A DNA stretch of 64,000 nucleotides from positions 78,226-142,225 of the forward strand of contig DWUU01000048.1 in NCBI GenBank assembly GCA_019120575.1, given 5' to 3'. Origin of the DNA: Candidatus Mediterraneibacter quadrami. Its GTDB lineage: Bacteria; Bacillota; Clostridia; Lachnospirales; Lachnospiraceae. Of this stretch, positions 29,701 through 37,914 are shown one piece after another; positions within the stretch are counted from its first letter, which is position 1; each line of letters begins with the position of its first letter. Position numbers and translations under genes: made by a program. The notes under the pieces are model-generated. The model saw nothing but the letters and a program-made list of their open reading frames with translations, made no database searches and had not been told where the DNA came from.

Positions 29701-30181
29701 GATCGTTGACAAGACGGTGAAGCAGACAAAGACAAACCAGATGATGGCTTTTGTTACGGTCGAGGATCTCCTTGGAACGGTCGAGGTCGTGGTTTTTCCG
29801 AGGGATTATGAAAAAAGCCGGGAATATCTTGAGGTCGACAGTAAAGTGTTTATCCGGGGCAAAGTGTCTGAGGAAGATGAAAAGGCCAGCAAGCTGATCT
29901 GTGAGAAAGTGATCCCTTTTGAGAAGACAAAGCGGGAGCTGTGGATCCGGTTCCCGGACAAGGCGGCGTTTCTCGATGAAGAGCAGATCGTCTACGGATA
30001 CCTGGCGGATTCCGAGGGCGAGGATGAAGTCGTTATTTACTGTGCGAAAGAGCGGGCGGTAAAACGGCTTCCGCGAAACCGGAATATCCGGATTAATAAT
30101 CAGATTCTGAGCAGACTGATGAACCACTACGGGGAGAGCAGCGTGAAAGTGGTTGAAAAAGTTATTGAAAACCACTTCTAA
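26708..30181 (+). CDS. dnaE: DNA polymerase III subunit alpha
   Basis: Replicative polymerase of DnaE type, 1157 residues. The N-terminal PHP domain begins FVHLHVHTEYSLLDG (HxH). The palm has GPGRGSAAGSLVSY and PDIDVDFCD with its catalytic Asp pair. The finger and little-finger motifs MHAAGVVIS, YRPGPMDFI and YAFNKSHAAAYAVVAYQTAW follow. The helix-hairpin-helix and the OB fold (VTVEDLLGTVEVVVFPRDYE) are near the C-terminus. The long PolC-type exonuclease insertion is absent. AGAGGTGTGCC precedes ATG. Confidence 0.98.
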   Translation: MSFVHLHVHTEYSLLDGSNKIKEYVARVKELGMNSAAITDHGVMYGVIDFYRTARAQGIKPILGCEVYVAPNSRFDREVTGGEDRYYHLVLLAENNEGYDNLVKIVSKGFTEGYYYRPRVDKELLRKHHSGLIALSACLAGEVQRYIVKGLYDEAKKTALEYRDIFGENNYFLELQDHGIPDQKLVNQQLMKMSSETGIELVATNDVHYTYEDDAVPHDVLLCLQTGKKFSDENRMRYEGGQYYVKSPAEMEKLFPYALQALDNTQKIADRCSVEIEFGVLKLPQYDVPDGYTSWEYLQKLCREGMERKYGEQAAGLNDRLEYELNTIRDMGFIDYFLIVWDYVKYAKDNGILVGPGRGSAAGSLVSYCLDITTIDPIRYQLLFERFLNPERVSMPDIDVDFCDVRRQDVIDYVVQKYGGDKVVQIITFGTLQARGVIRDVGRVMDLPYAFVDQIAKMIPKEPGITINRALQISHELRSICDSDDRVRELIEMCKRLEGLPRHASMHAAGVVISGKSVDEYVPLSRAADGTVTTQFVAPELEELGLLKMDFLGLRTLTVIQNASDMARKKQPDLNMYTIDYDDQKVWDYIGTGKTEGVFQLESAGMKNFMTDLKPNSLEELIAGISLYRPGPMDFIDQYIAGKNDASTITYECPRLKPILEPTYGCIVYQEQVMQIVRDLAGYTLGRSDLLRRAMSKKKADVMEKERQIFIYGDPDTDVPGCIKNGIDEKIANHIYDEMTDFAKYAFNKSHAAAYAVVAYQTAWLKYYYPLEFMAALMTSVIDTPSKVAGYIYTCRQMGIKILPPDINHGEADFSVDGENIRYGLAAIKSIGRPIVNAIVEERTAFGPFSNLEDFITRMSGRENVNKRAIENLIKSGALDTLGGTRKQFMVIYIQIMDHVNLEKKHSMSGQMSLFDLVSEEQKSEFQIRMPDVGEYSKDNLLAFEKEVLGVYISGHPLEEHEEKWRKTISATSLDFQLDEETGASKVRDGAKEIIGGMIVDKTVKQTKTNQMMAFVTVEDLLGTVEVVVFPRDYEKSREYLEVDSKVFIRGKVSEEDEKASKLICEKVIPFEKTKRELWIRFPDKAAFLDEEQIVYGYLADSEGEDEVVIYCAKERAVKRLPRNRNIRINNQILSRLMNHYGESSVKVVEKVIENHF

Positions 30182-30268
30182 ATACGGTAAAATATTTTCG
30201 GAATTGTTGAAGATTTGAGTTTCGTAAATTTTAACAATTATCTGACTCAGGGAAAGGTGGAGGAAAAC

Positions 30269-31285
30269 ATGGCAGAAGAGTATAATGAAATGGAAAGATA
30301 TGCAGAGGACTTTGAGGACCGCATCCGTACGATCGGCGTCCTGACCAGCGGCGGCGATGCGCCGGGAATGAATGCAGCGATTCGTGCAGTTGTCCGTACA
30401 GCACTTTCAAAGGGGCTGAAAGTACGCGGAATCCGCAGAGGATACCACGGACTTCTCAGAGAAGAGATCATCGATCTCTCCGCCCGCGACGTATCCGATA
30501 CGATCCAGCGCGGCGGTACGATCCTGCAGACAGCGCGTTGTAAATCCATGCGCACAGAGGAAGGACAGCAGAAGGCGGCTGCGATCTGTAAGAAATACGG
30601 CATTGACGGTCTTGTCGTAATCGGCGGAGACGGTTCATTTGCCGGCGCTCAGAAACTGGCGAACCTGGGCGTCAACACAGTCGGCATCCCGGGAACGATC
30701 GATCTGGACATCGCATGTACAGATTATACGATCGGATTTGATACAGCAGTCAACACGGCCATGGAAGCGATCGACAAGGTGCGTGATACGTCCACATCTC
30801 ATGAGCGGTGCAGTATTATAGAGGTTATGGGCCGTGACGCCGGATATCTTGCACTCTGGTGCGGTATCGCCAACGGCGCGGAGCGCATCCTGATGCCGGA
30901 GGAGCATGATTTCGATGAAAACGAGATCATCGCGGACATCAAAGAATGCCAGAAGAGAGGCAAGAAGAACTATATCATTATCAATGCAGAGGGTATCGGT
31001 GATTCCATCAATATGGCGAAGAGGATCGAGGCCGCTACCGGCATGGAGACCAGAGCGACGATCCTGGGACACATGCAGCGCGGCGGAAGCCCGACATGTA
31101 AAGACAGGGTTTATGCATCCATCATGGGATCCATGGCGGTTGACCTGCTCCTTCAGGGCAAGACAAACAGAGTAGTCGGCTACAAGGGCGGTCAGTTCAC
31201 TGACTTCGATATTGAGGAAGCGCTGGCAATGAAGAAAACAATTTCTGATTACCAGTATGATGTTGCAAAGGTACTTGCTCTTTAA
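30269..31285 (+). CDS. pfkA: ATP-dependent 6-phosphofructokinase
   Basis: Phosphorylates fructose 6-phosphate in glycolysis. The start is ATG 30269 with GGAGG 5 nt upstream, giving 338 residues; the frame is open upstream to 30215 without a site. GVLTSGGDAPGMNAAIRAVVR (ATP loop), IGGDGSFAGA, PGTIDLDI and VMGRDAGYLAL are present. In PGTIDLDI both catalytic Asp residues are kept but the usual Asn between them is Leu. A ~20-residue acidic N-terminal extension (EEYNEMERYAEDFEDR) precedes the core. Sits between dnaE and murI. Confidence 0.96.
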   Translation: MAEEYNEMERYAEDFEDRIRTIGVLTSGGDAPGMNAAIRAVVRTALSKGLKVRGIRRGYHGLLREEIIDLSARDVSDTIQRGGTILQTARCKSMRTEEGQQKAAAICKKYGIDGLVVIGGDGSFAGAQKLANLGVNTVGIPGTIDLDIACTDYTIGFDTAVNTAMEAIDKVRDTSTSHERCSIIEVMGRDAGYLALWCGIANGAERILMPEEHDFDENEIIADIKECQKRGKKNYIIINAEGIGDSINMAKRIEAATGMETRATILGHMQRGGSPTCKDRVYASIMGSMAVDLLLQGKTNRVVGYKGGQFTDFDIEEALAMKKTISDYQYDVAKVLAL

Positions 31286-31303
31286 TAACAGACAAACAAT
31301 CAC

Positions 31304-31346
31304 AGCGCCGGTGTGCGGGCAGACAAACTGCCTGTATATCGGCGCT
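31304..31346 (+). other. hairpin between pfkA and murI
   Basis: AGCGCCG/CGGCGCT outer stem with an inner GGGCAG/CTGCC stem. It lacks a T-run and ends 21 nt before the murI GTG, overlapping its leader. It may limit readthrough or murI translation. Confidence 0.5.
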
Positions 31347-31367
31347 TATGAACAGGAGATTGAAAAC

Positions 31368-32195
31368 GTGAGTGCAGAGAACAGGAAGACGGTGCCGGTG
31401 GGCGTCTTTGATTCCGGTGTGGGCGGACTGACGGTTGCAAGAGAAATATCCCGTCAGCTCCCGAATGAGAATATCGTTTATTTCGGAGATACGGCCCGGG
31501 TGCCGTACGGAAGCAAATCTCAGAACACAATCATCCGTTTTTCGGAGCAGATCATCCGCTTCCTTAAGACAAAGCAGGTCAAGGCCATTGTCATTGCCTG
31601 CAATACGGCCAGTGCACTGGCCCTGGATGCGGTCCGGGATGAATTTGACGTACCGGTGATGGGCGTGGTCATTCCCGGTGCGCGGGCGGCGGTAGAAGCG
31701 ACAAAGAACCGGAAAATCGGGGTGGTCGGGACAGACGCCACCGTCCAGAGCGGGATGTACACGAAGATCATTCACGAGATGGCGCCGGACATAGAGGTGA
31801 TCGAGAAAGCCTGCCCGCTGTTTGTGCCGCTTGTGGAAGAAGGGTTCAAAGAACATGTGGTGACAGAGGAGATCATCGAATACTATCTGGAGTCCATGCG
31901 GAATTCGGATATCGACGCCATGATCCTGGGCTGCACCCACTACCCGCTTCTCCGTTCAAAGATCCGAAGCTATATGGGGGAAAAGATCCAGATCGTCAAT
32001 CCGGCATATGAGACGGCCATGGATCTGAAAAAACTCCTTGCGGAGCATGACATGGAAAATGACGGCAGTACGGCGTCGCACAGCAGGTATTCATTCTATG
32101 TGAGCGACGCGGCGGAGAAATTCCGCAGGTTCGCCAACACCGTGATGCCCTTCGATGTGCCGACCACGAATGTAGTAAATATAGAAGAATTTTAA
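31368..32195 (+). CDS. murI: glutamate racemase
   Basis: Supplies D-glutamate for peptidoglycan. The start is GTG 31368, preceded by CAGGAGA 8 nt upstream, giving 275 residues; in-frame upstream codons reach back into pfkA but have no ribosome site. The two catalytic Cys motifs are VIACNTASA and ILGCTHYPLL, and the N-terminal VGVFDSGVGGLTV and YFGDTARVPYG loops are intact. The next gene (DUF1934) begins 11 bp after it. Confidence 0.96.
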   Translation: MSAENRKTVPVGVFDSGVGGLTVAREISRQLPNENIVYFGDTARVPYGSKSQNTIIRFSEQIIRFLKTKQVKAIVIACNTASALALDAVRDEFDVPVMGVVIPGARAAVEATKNRKIGVVGTDATVQSGMYTKIIHEMAPDIEVIEKACPLFVPLVEEGFKEHVVTEEIIEYYLESMRNSDIDAMILGCTHYPLLRSKIRSYMGEKIQIVNPAYETAMDLKKLLAEHDMENDGSTASHSRYSFYVSDAAEKFRRFANTVMPFDVPTTNVVNIEEF

Positions 32196-32206
32196 CGGGT
32201 AAAAAA

Positions 32207-32686
32207 ATGACAAAGGATGTATTAGTCAGTATTTCAGGAAAACATATCGATATTATGGAAGACCCGACCGCAGGATACGAGACGGGCGACGACAGCATAG
32301 AAGTCGTTACGCCGGCCAGCTATTACTGCAAAAACGGGAAACATTACATCATTTACGATGAGATCCTTGAAGGAAAGGCAGGCACGATCCGCAACAAGAT
32401 CCGGATCACCGGCAACGAAACGGTGGAGATCATGAAAAGCGGCGCGGCCAGCTCCCATATGATATTCCAGAAAAATCAGAAAAACCAGACTTACTATCAG
32501 ACCCCGTACGGTCAGATGCTCATCGGCGTCAACACAAAGAATATGGAAGTCGATGTGGCTGAGGACCGGATCAACGTCAGCCTGGACTACGAGCTCGACG
32601 TCAATCATGAGCCGCTGGCAGACTGCAGGATCCGGATGGGGGTTATGTCTAAAACAACATTCCCGGGCGTGCAGATTCCCAGTTAG
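32207..32686 (+). CDS. DUF1934 beta-barrel protein
   Basis: Soluble protein of 159 residues rich in alternating beta strands. VLVSISGKHID, YYCKNGKHYIIYDE, NKIRITGNETVEIMKSG and the late VSLDYELDVNHEPLADCRIRM fit the YwiB/DUF1934 family, whose members have a lipocalin-like barrel of unknown ligand. It follows murI by 11 bp with a poor ribosome-binding site (ACGGGT), so it is probably co-transcribed. Function unknown. Confidence 0.85.
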   Translation: MTKDVLVSISGKHIDIMEDPTAGYETGDDSIEVVTPASYYCKNGKHYIIYDEILEGKAGTIRNKIRITGNETVEIMKSGAASSHMIFQKNQKNQTYYQTPYGQMLIGVNTKNMEVDVAEDRINVSLDYELDVNHEPLADCRIRMGVMSKTTFPGVQIPS

Positions 32687-32699
32687 TGATATAATATAC

Positions 32700-32881
32700 G
32701 TGCCCGGCATCTGTATCACATTGCAAAACCGTTCCGCTCTACCTCAAAGATTTGGGCGGATGTAACGCTGTCCTCAAATGTTCGTCCAGAGGGACTCCAT
32801 TTGGAACAGCTAACATCCGGCGCAAATGCTTTTCGGAACGCTCCACTTGAAGTTTTGCGTTGTGATACAGATGCCGGGCAC
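32700..32881. mobile_element. MITE-like 182-bp palindrome
   Basis: Terminal arms of 30 bp (32700-32729 and 32852-32881) match as inverted repeats at 28 of 30 positions, from GTGCCCGGCATCTGTATCAC inward. Pairing continues with interruptions: CGTTCCG/CGGAACG, then GGATGTAACGCTG against CAGCTAACATCC. The element has no plausible gene. It lies between a plus-strand and a minus-strand gene. No clear target duplication is visible beyond a possible TAC. Bases 32687-32979 otherwise hold nothing I can identify. Confidence 0.7.
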
Positions 32882-32979
32882 TTACTTTATCCCCGACAGA
32901 AAATCCTCCGCTCGTCTGAAAATGCATTTTATGCATATAAAGCCTGTAGGGCGGGAACGGACATTTTTCAAATAATCGA

Positions 32980-33420
32980 TCAGGATTTATTCCGCCGGAA
33001 GAACCCTTTCTTCTTCACCGGCTGTTCGATCGATCCGCCTCTTACGCTTTTGATCCCTGTTATGTAAAGTCCGCTGACTACGGCTTTGATCTCTTTCTTT
33101 ACAGGGATGACTTCGAATACTTTGCTGTCGCACATAAGCGTCATGATCTTCGGTCCGATTTTGGCTTTTACGACCGGCACTTTTGTGCGTCTTAAATATT
33201 TTGGCGTATTTTCCAGTACAATGGCAGGCAGTCCTGCCTCTTTCAGTTTCATTTTCTTTTTATCAATGACGAGCATGCTTACCGTCTGTGCCGCCGCATC
33301 GATCTGTTCCTGCTGTTCGGCCTGTTTTTTCTGAGCTCTCTTGCCGAAAAAGTACAGTACGATGCAGGCGATGATCAGTACGACAAGGATGACGGTCATC
33401 ACGATTGCTGGTGTACTCAC
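32980..33420 (-). CDS. single-pass membrane protein of unknown function
   Basis: 146 residues. An N-terminal hydrophobic helix (VMTVILVVLIIACIVLYFFG, about 7-26) is followed by a Lys/Gln-rich segment and then a soluble domain with VSMLVIDKKKMKLKEAGLP and strand-like VPVVKAKIGPKIMTLMCD. The C-terminus is very basic (KKKGFFRRNKS). Topology suggests a cytoplasmic domain anchored by the N-terminal helix. I do not recognise the family. GTG start follows TAGGAGGGTTTAAAC. It diverges from cardiolipin synthase. Confidence 0.8.
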   Translation of the reverse strand: MSTPAIVMTVILVVLIIACIVLYFFGKRAQKKQAEQQEQIDAAAQTVSMLVIDKKKMKLKEAGLPAIVLENTPKYLRRTKVPVVKAKIGPKIMTLMCDSKVFEVIPVKKEIKAVVSGLYITGIKSVRGGSIEQPVKKKGFFRRNKS

Positions 33421-33527
33421 GTTTAAACCCTCCTAAATGTTACACTTTTCCGCCTTCAGCGCTTTTAGTATTTTATCATTGTTTCAGGACAAGTGCAAGA
33501 TAATAAGCGTATTTTCACGGTTTAGGG

Positions 33528-33557
33528 TTTACTTTTGCAGGCGGGAGCGGGTATACT
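33528..33557 (+). promoter_or_regulatory. promoter of cardiolipin synthase
   Basis: TTTACT (33528-33533), an 18-bp spacer and TATACT (33552-33557), about 24 bp before the start codon. Confidence 0.6.
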
Positions 33558-33580
33558 GTTATGGAAAAGGAGTTTTTACT

Positions 33581-35056
33581 ATGGCAGAAATGATTTGGAA
33601 CGGAGTGGTGGCGGTCTATGATTTTATCATGGACAATATCGTCATTATCAACGTCCTTCTGGCGCTGATCATTGTGTTTTTCCAGAGACGGTCTCCGCAG
33701 ACGGTGTGGACGTGGCTGCTTCTGCTGTATTTTATACCGATACTTGGATTTATCCTGTATCTGGTCATCGGACAGGATTTTCACAAGAGCCGCATGTTCA
33801 AGGCAAAAGAGATCGAGGGCGAACTCAAATTCGCCGTGCGGCATCAGGAAGAGACAATTTATCACAGACGGCTGCGGCTTGCCAATCCGGAAATGGAGCG
33901 GTTCAAAGACCTGATCCTCTATAATCTTGAGGCCGGAGAGTCGGTCCTGACGGACAATAATGACATCCGGGTCTATACGGACGGGCATGAGAAGTTCCGG
34001 GCGCTGATTGATGAGATGCGTCAGGCAAGGCGCTACATTCATGTTCAGTATTATATTATAAGAAATGATGAACTCTGGCAGGCCATTGAGAAGGTCCTGA
34101 TCGAGAAGGCCCGTGAGGGCGTGGAGGTCCGGGTGCTGTTTGACAGCATGGGCTGCAGGACCATGAAGAACCGGGACTGGGAGCGGCTGGAGAGTGAAGG
34201 AATCCAGGTGGCGGAGTTTTTTCCTGCCGTGCTCGGGAAGCTTCAGCTTCGGGTAAATTACCGCAACCACCGGAAGATCGTGGTGATCGACGGAAGGATC
34301 GGTTTCGTCGGCGGCTTCAATGTTGGCCGGGAGTACCTGGGGCTTGATGAGAAGTTCGGCTACTGGCGCGATACCCATCTGTGCATTGAGGGCGCGGCCG
34401 TGACGTCGCTGGCCGTCCGGTTTGTGCTGGACTGGAATTATGCGGCGAAGGAGAATCTGTTCCTGCAGGATTCTCTTTTTGAGATCCCACAGTACATAAG
34501 ACGGGGACGGGATCCGGTACAGATCATCTCCAGCGGACCGGACTCGCAGATTAAGACGATCCATGACAATTATCTGCGGCTCATACACAGCGCGAAAGAC
34601 CATGTGTATATCCAGACGCCGTATTTCATCCCGGATGAGTCGATCTTCGATGCGCTGAAGATCGCCAGCCGTTCCGGAGTTGACGTACGCATCATGGTTC
34701 CCTGCAAGCCGGATCATCCCTTTGTATACTGGGCAACCTATTCATACATCGGGGATATGGTCGCGGCGGGAGCCAAATGCTATGTATACAACAACGGGTT
34801 CCTTCATGCGAAGACTCTGACTGTAGACGGGATGGTGGCCTGTGTGGGAACGGCCAATATGGACATCCGCAGTTTCGGGCTTAATTTTGAAGTCAATGCC
34901 GTGATCTACAGCGAGCCGACCGTCCAGAAGCTGGAACGGGCCTTTGAAAATGATATGAATCAGTGCACGCATGTGACACGGAAGGTTTATGATGAACGGA
35001 GCCTGATTATTAAAGGGAAAGAACAGTTCTCAAGGCTCCTGTCCCCGCTTCTTTAG
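33581..35056 (+). CDS. cls: cardiolipin synthase (PLD family)
   Basis: Joins two phosphatidylglycerol molecules to make cardiolipin at the membrane. From ATG 33581 (AAAAGGAG upstream) it is 491 residues. Two N-terminal transmembrane helices (about 12-65) precede two HKD phospholipase D motifs: NHRKIVVIDGRIGFVGGFN and HAKTLTVDGMVACVGTANMD. QSP-like TPYFIPDE lies between them. Everything expected of a bacterial Cls is present. The next gene begins 39 bp after it. Confidence 0.96.
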   Translation: MAEMIWNGVVAVYDFIMDNIVIINVLLALIIVFFQRRSPQTVWTWLLLLYFIPILGFILYLVIGQDFHKSRMFKAKEIEGELKFAVRHQEETIYHRRLRLANPEMERFKDLILYNLEAGESVLTDNNDIRVYTDGHEKFRALIDEMRQARRYIHVQYYIIRNDELWQAIEKVLIEKAREGVEVRVLFDSMGCRTMKNRDWERLESEGIQVAEFFPAVLGKLQLRVNYRNHRKIVVIDGRIGFVGGFNVGREYLGLDEKFGYWRDTHLCIEGAAVTSLAVRFVLDWNYAAKENLFLQDSLFEIPQYIRRGRDPVQIISSGPDSQIKTIHDNYLRLIHSAKDHVYIQTPYFIPDESIFDALKIASRSGVDVRIMVPCKPDHPFVYWATYSYIGDMVAAGAKCYVYNNGFLHAKTLTVDGMVACVGTANMDIRSFGLNFEVNAVIYSEPTVQKLERAFENDMNQCTHVTRKVYDERSLIIKGKEQFSRLLSPLL

Positions 35057-35095
35057 GGGACAAATATGATACAGCAACAGGAGGAAGAAGTAGAA

Positions 35096-36181
35096 ATGAA
35101 AAAGAAATTTGTAATTGTAATGAGCGCGGCTGCCGTGGCGGGACTGCTTGCGGGATGCAGCGGGGAGCTTTCAAACGAGTATGTGACGGTAACCCAGTAC
35201 AAGGGTCTTGAGGTGCCGCAGGCATCCGGTTCGGTGGAAGAAGTGACGGACGAACAGGTGGATCAGATGATCGAAGGAACGCTTTCCACATATGCGGAGC
35301 GGGAGGAAGTTACAGACCGGGCGGCTCAGGAAGGCGATATTGTAAATATTGATTACACCGGATACCTTGACGGCGAAGCCTTTGACGGCGGTTCGGCCGA
35401 AGGCGCGGATCTTGAACTGGGAAGCGGATCCTTTATCGGCGCGACGGATGATTATGCCGGTTTTGAAGAGCAGATCGAGGGCCATAACCCGGGAGACGAG
35501 TTTGACATTCAGGTCCAGTTCCCGGATCCGTATAATCTGAATCCGGATATGTCGGGGGCAGTGGCGGATTTCCATATCGTGCTGAATTCCATTGCAGTGG
35601 AGAATGTTCCGGAACTGACAGACGAGTGGGTGAAAGAGAACAGTGAAGATTCAGAGACAGTAGAGGAGTACCGCGAAGAAGTCCGGGCGGCTCTCGAAGA
35701 AGAGCAGCAGGCGGCGGTGGATTCTGAACTGGCTTCATCCGTGCAGAGTGCGCTGCTTGAGAAGATTGAGATAAAAGCATATCCGGAAGAGGAAGTGAAT
35801 GAACAGATCACACAGCTTACGGATACGTACGCGCAGATGGCGGAAATGTACGGGATGGAGCTGAGTGAGTTCCTGGAGTCCTATATGCAGACAACGGAAG
35901 AGGATTTTAATGCCCAGGTTAAGGAGGCGGCGCAGACTTCCGCAGCTTTTGATGAAGCGGTAAAGCTGATCGCCGAAAAGCAGCATCTGGAGCTCTCGGA
36001 TGCAGAGTATGAAGAAAAGGCGCTTGAATACGCACAGTCTGCGGGCATGGATGATGTGGAGGCCTATGAGGAACAGGTGGGGGAAGATCTGCTGAAGCGG
36101 GTGATCCTCCGGGAAGCTGTCATGGATTATCTGGTGGATGAGTGCATCCAGGTGGAACAGACAGACAGCAGCGCGGAATAA
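35096..36181 (+). CDS. trigger-factor-like lipoprotein with FKBP-type PPIase domain
   Basis: 361 residues from ATG 35096 (CAGGAGG upstream). It opens with a lipoprotein signal (MKKKFVIVMSAAAVAGLLAGC; acylated Cys just after LLAG). An FKBP-like domain follows (VNIDYTGYLDGEAFDGG, about residues 80-155), then a long, acidic, helical region resembling the C-terminal chaperone arms of trigger factor or SurA. The ribosome-binding N-domain of trigger factor is missing. An extracytoplasmic folding role at the outer face of the membrane is inferred. Very acidic overall. Confidence 0.9.
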   Translation: MKKKFVIVMSAAAVAGLLAGCSGELSNEYVTVTQYKGLEVPQASGSVEEVTDEQVDQMIEGTLSTYAEREEVTDRAAQEGDIVNIDYTGYLDGEAFDGGSAEGADLELGSGSFIGATDDYAGFEEQIEGHNPGDEFDIQVQFPDPYNLNPDMSGAVADFHIVLNSIAVENVPELTDEWVKENSEDSETVEEYREEVRAALEEEQQAAVDSELASSVQSALLEKIEIKAYPEEEVNEQITQLTDTYAQMAEMYGMELSEFLESYMQTTEEDFNAQVKEAAQTSAAFDEAVKLIAEKQHLELSDAEYEEKALEYAQSAGMDDVEAYEEQVGEDLLKRVILREAVMDYLVDECIQVEQTDSSAE

Positions 36182-36222
36182 TGCTGCTTCGGGGAAATAA
36201 ATATATATAAGGAGGCATCACT

Positions 36223-37092
36223 ATGAAACTGGAAAATGAAAGGCTGAGCGTGGAAATCTCAGAAGTGGGAGCGGAAGTTACGAGGATTTTTGACAGGAAG
36301 ACTCAGACGGATATCCTGTGGGAGGGCGATCCGGCTTTCTGGAAAAGACATTCTCCGGTCCTTTTCCCGAACGTGGGCAAGACGTATCACAATGTAGTGC
36401 TCATCAATGGCACACATTATCCCACATCCCAGCACGGGTTCGCCCGGGACGGTCATTTTAAATGCATCTGTGAAACGGGAAATAAAGCGTCGTTCCTGCT
36501 GACATCCGGCGAAGAATCAAAGGAAGTCTATCCGTTTGACTTTGAACTGATTATTACGTACACACTGGAGGGGCCGGTCCTTCACGTCGAGTGGGAAGTT
36601 CGCAACACCGGCGATGAAGACATGTACTTTACAATCGGCGGGCATCCGGCGTTTCGCTTTGCGGGGAAGGACGAAGTGAAGACCGATTATCTTCTGCGGT
36701 TCCCCGGGAAAGACGCGCTGGAGTATATTATTGTAAATGAGGCCGAGGCGGCGGCAGATCCGGACACCATTTTCAGGCTGGAGCTTGACCATGAATGCTG
36801 CGGATTATCGGAGGAGCTCTTTGATATCGACACGCTGATCTTCGACCACGGACAGATCGATGAAGTGTGGCTCTGTCATAAAGACGGCACGCCATATGTC
36901 GGGATGAAATGCGAAGGCTTCCCGAACTTCGGGATCTGGTCCATGAAAAATGCGCCTTTCGTATGTCTGGAGCCGTGGATGGGACGCCTGGATGATGTCG
37001 GATTCGACCGGGAGATCTCTGAGAAGCCGGATATTAATAAGGCGGTTCCCGGCGGAAGTTTTAAACAGGATTATACGATCCTGCTGCCGTAA
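36223..37092 (+). CDS. aldose 1-epimerase family protein (LacX-like)
   Basis: 289-residue galactose-mutarotase fold protein. FWKRHSPVLFPNVGK, QHGFARDGHF and TIGGHPAFRF carry the conserved Arg and the catalytic His pattern, and CLEPWMGRLDD matches the C-terminal active-site region. LacX-type members may act on phosphorylated or branched sugars rather than free galactose, so the substrate is open. AAGGAGGCATCACT precedes ATG. Monocistronic between the lipoprotein gene and a bidirectional hairpin. Confidence 0.88.
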   Translation: MKLENERLSVEISEVGAEVTRIFDRKTQTDILWEGDPAFWKRHSPVLFPNVGKTYHNVVLINGTHYPTSQHGFARDGHFKCICETGNKASFLLTSGEESKEVYPFDFELIITYTLEGPVLHVEWEVRNTGDEDMYFTIGGHPAFRFAGKDEVKTDYLLRFPGKDALEYIIVNEAEAAADPDTIFRLELDHECCGLSEELFDIDTLIFDHGQIDEVWLCHKDGTPYVGMKCEGFPNFGIWSMKNAPFVCLEPWMGRLDDVGFDREISEKPDINKAVPGGSFKQDYTILLP

Positions 37093-37114
37093 GATTGAAT
37101 ATGAAGAAAAAACA

Positions 37115-37150
37115 GGCACCTGCAGAAGAGTTTGTACTTCTGCAGGTGCC
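37115..37150. terminator. shared hairpin between convergent genes
   Basis: Perfect 14-bp stem GGCACCTGCAGAAG/CTTCTGCAGGTGCC with an 8-nt loop. A-rich on the left side (AAAAAACA), which reads as a T-run for the minus strand, so it best suits the TetR gene but can serve both. Confidence 0.75.
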
Positions 37151-37155
37151 TTGCA

Positions 37156-37767
37156 TTATGCCATCAGGAAATTCAGCGATCCGGGCGGATTGTCCGTCCC
37201 TTTCTCAAGCAGCGCGATCAGCGCGGCGATGGTATTCTCGATCTCTTCCCGGGAAGCAGGAGCGATGGTGTTGTCCATCTTTACGGACAGTACGATCAGT
37301 GCGATCTCGGCCAGCTCTTCCGGCCGGTCGAAACGGATCTCGCCCGCAGAGATTCCCTGCTTAATGATCTCGGCCAGCACCGGCTTGAATTCGCTGATGA
37401 GATGGTTCATGTATTTCTGGTGGAGCAGCGCCTTCTCCGGAGCGCCCACGCTGCTTTCCTGGCCGGATTTCATATAGTCGGCCGAGGAATTGCGGCATGC
37501 CTGGAAGATCATGGCCATGCGGGTAAACGGCGGGATGTCCGGCTGGGAAGCCAGATTCTTGGCTGTCGTCAGCGGCTGTTCATAGTTCCGCTCGACCAGC
37601 GCTTCCAGGATGGCGTCTTTGGAAGGGAAATAATAATAGATGCTGCCCTTTGCGATCCCGGCCTCCTCAGCGATGTCGCTGACAGAGATTGTCGGAAGTC
37701 CGCGGCTTGCCAGAAGTTTCTGCAGAGAATCAAGGATCAGGTTGTATTTGTCATTCCGTTCAGCCAT
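37156..37767 (-). CDS. TetR/AcrR-family regulator
   Basis: 203 residues from ATG 37767 (AAAGGTG 6 nt upstream). The N-terminal helix-turn-helix ISVSDIAEEAGIAKGSIYYYFPSKDAILEAL in pieces (VSDIAEEAGIAKGSIYYYF) is clear. The C-terminal ligand-binding half is helical and undetermined. It diverges from the SCP2-condensation-ligase operon, and two 13-bp palindromes sit in the shared control region. This suggests autoregulation and control of that operon by a small, perhaps fatty, ligand; the ligand is inference. Confidence 0.93.
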   Translation of the reverse strand: MAERNDKYNLILDSLQKLLASRGLPTISVSDIAEEAGIAKGSIYYYFPSKDAILEALVERNYEQPLTTAKNLASQPDIPPFTRMAMIFQACRNSSADYMKSGQESSVGAPEKALLHQKYMNHLISEFKPVLAEIIKQGISAGEIRFDRPEELAEIALIVLSVKMDNTIAPASREEIENTIAALIALLEKGTDNPPGSLNFLMA

Positions 37768-37914
37768 GTCGGTCACCTTTCTTAATAAAGAAGATTCATT
37801 CTCGATCTGATATCAATTCAGCACTCATTGTAACACATTCCACGGGAAAGAGCCAGCAAGAAAAACGCACAAAAAAGATCAGGAAAAATAGGATGTTTTT
37901 GATAAAACAGCATG

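Noticed and set aside
32739..32936. Small open frame inside the 32700-32881 palindrome
   Set aside because: It lies within the inverted repeat, has no ribosome-binding site and its composition follows the repeat.
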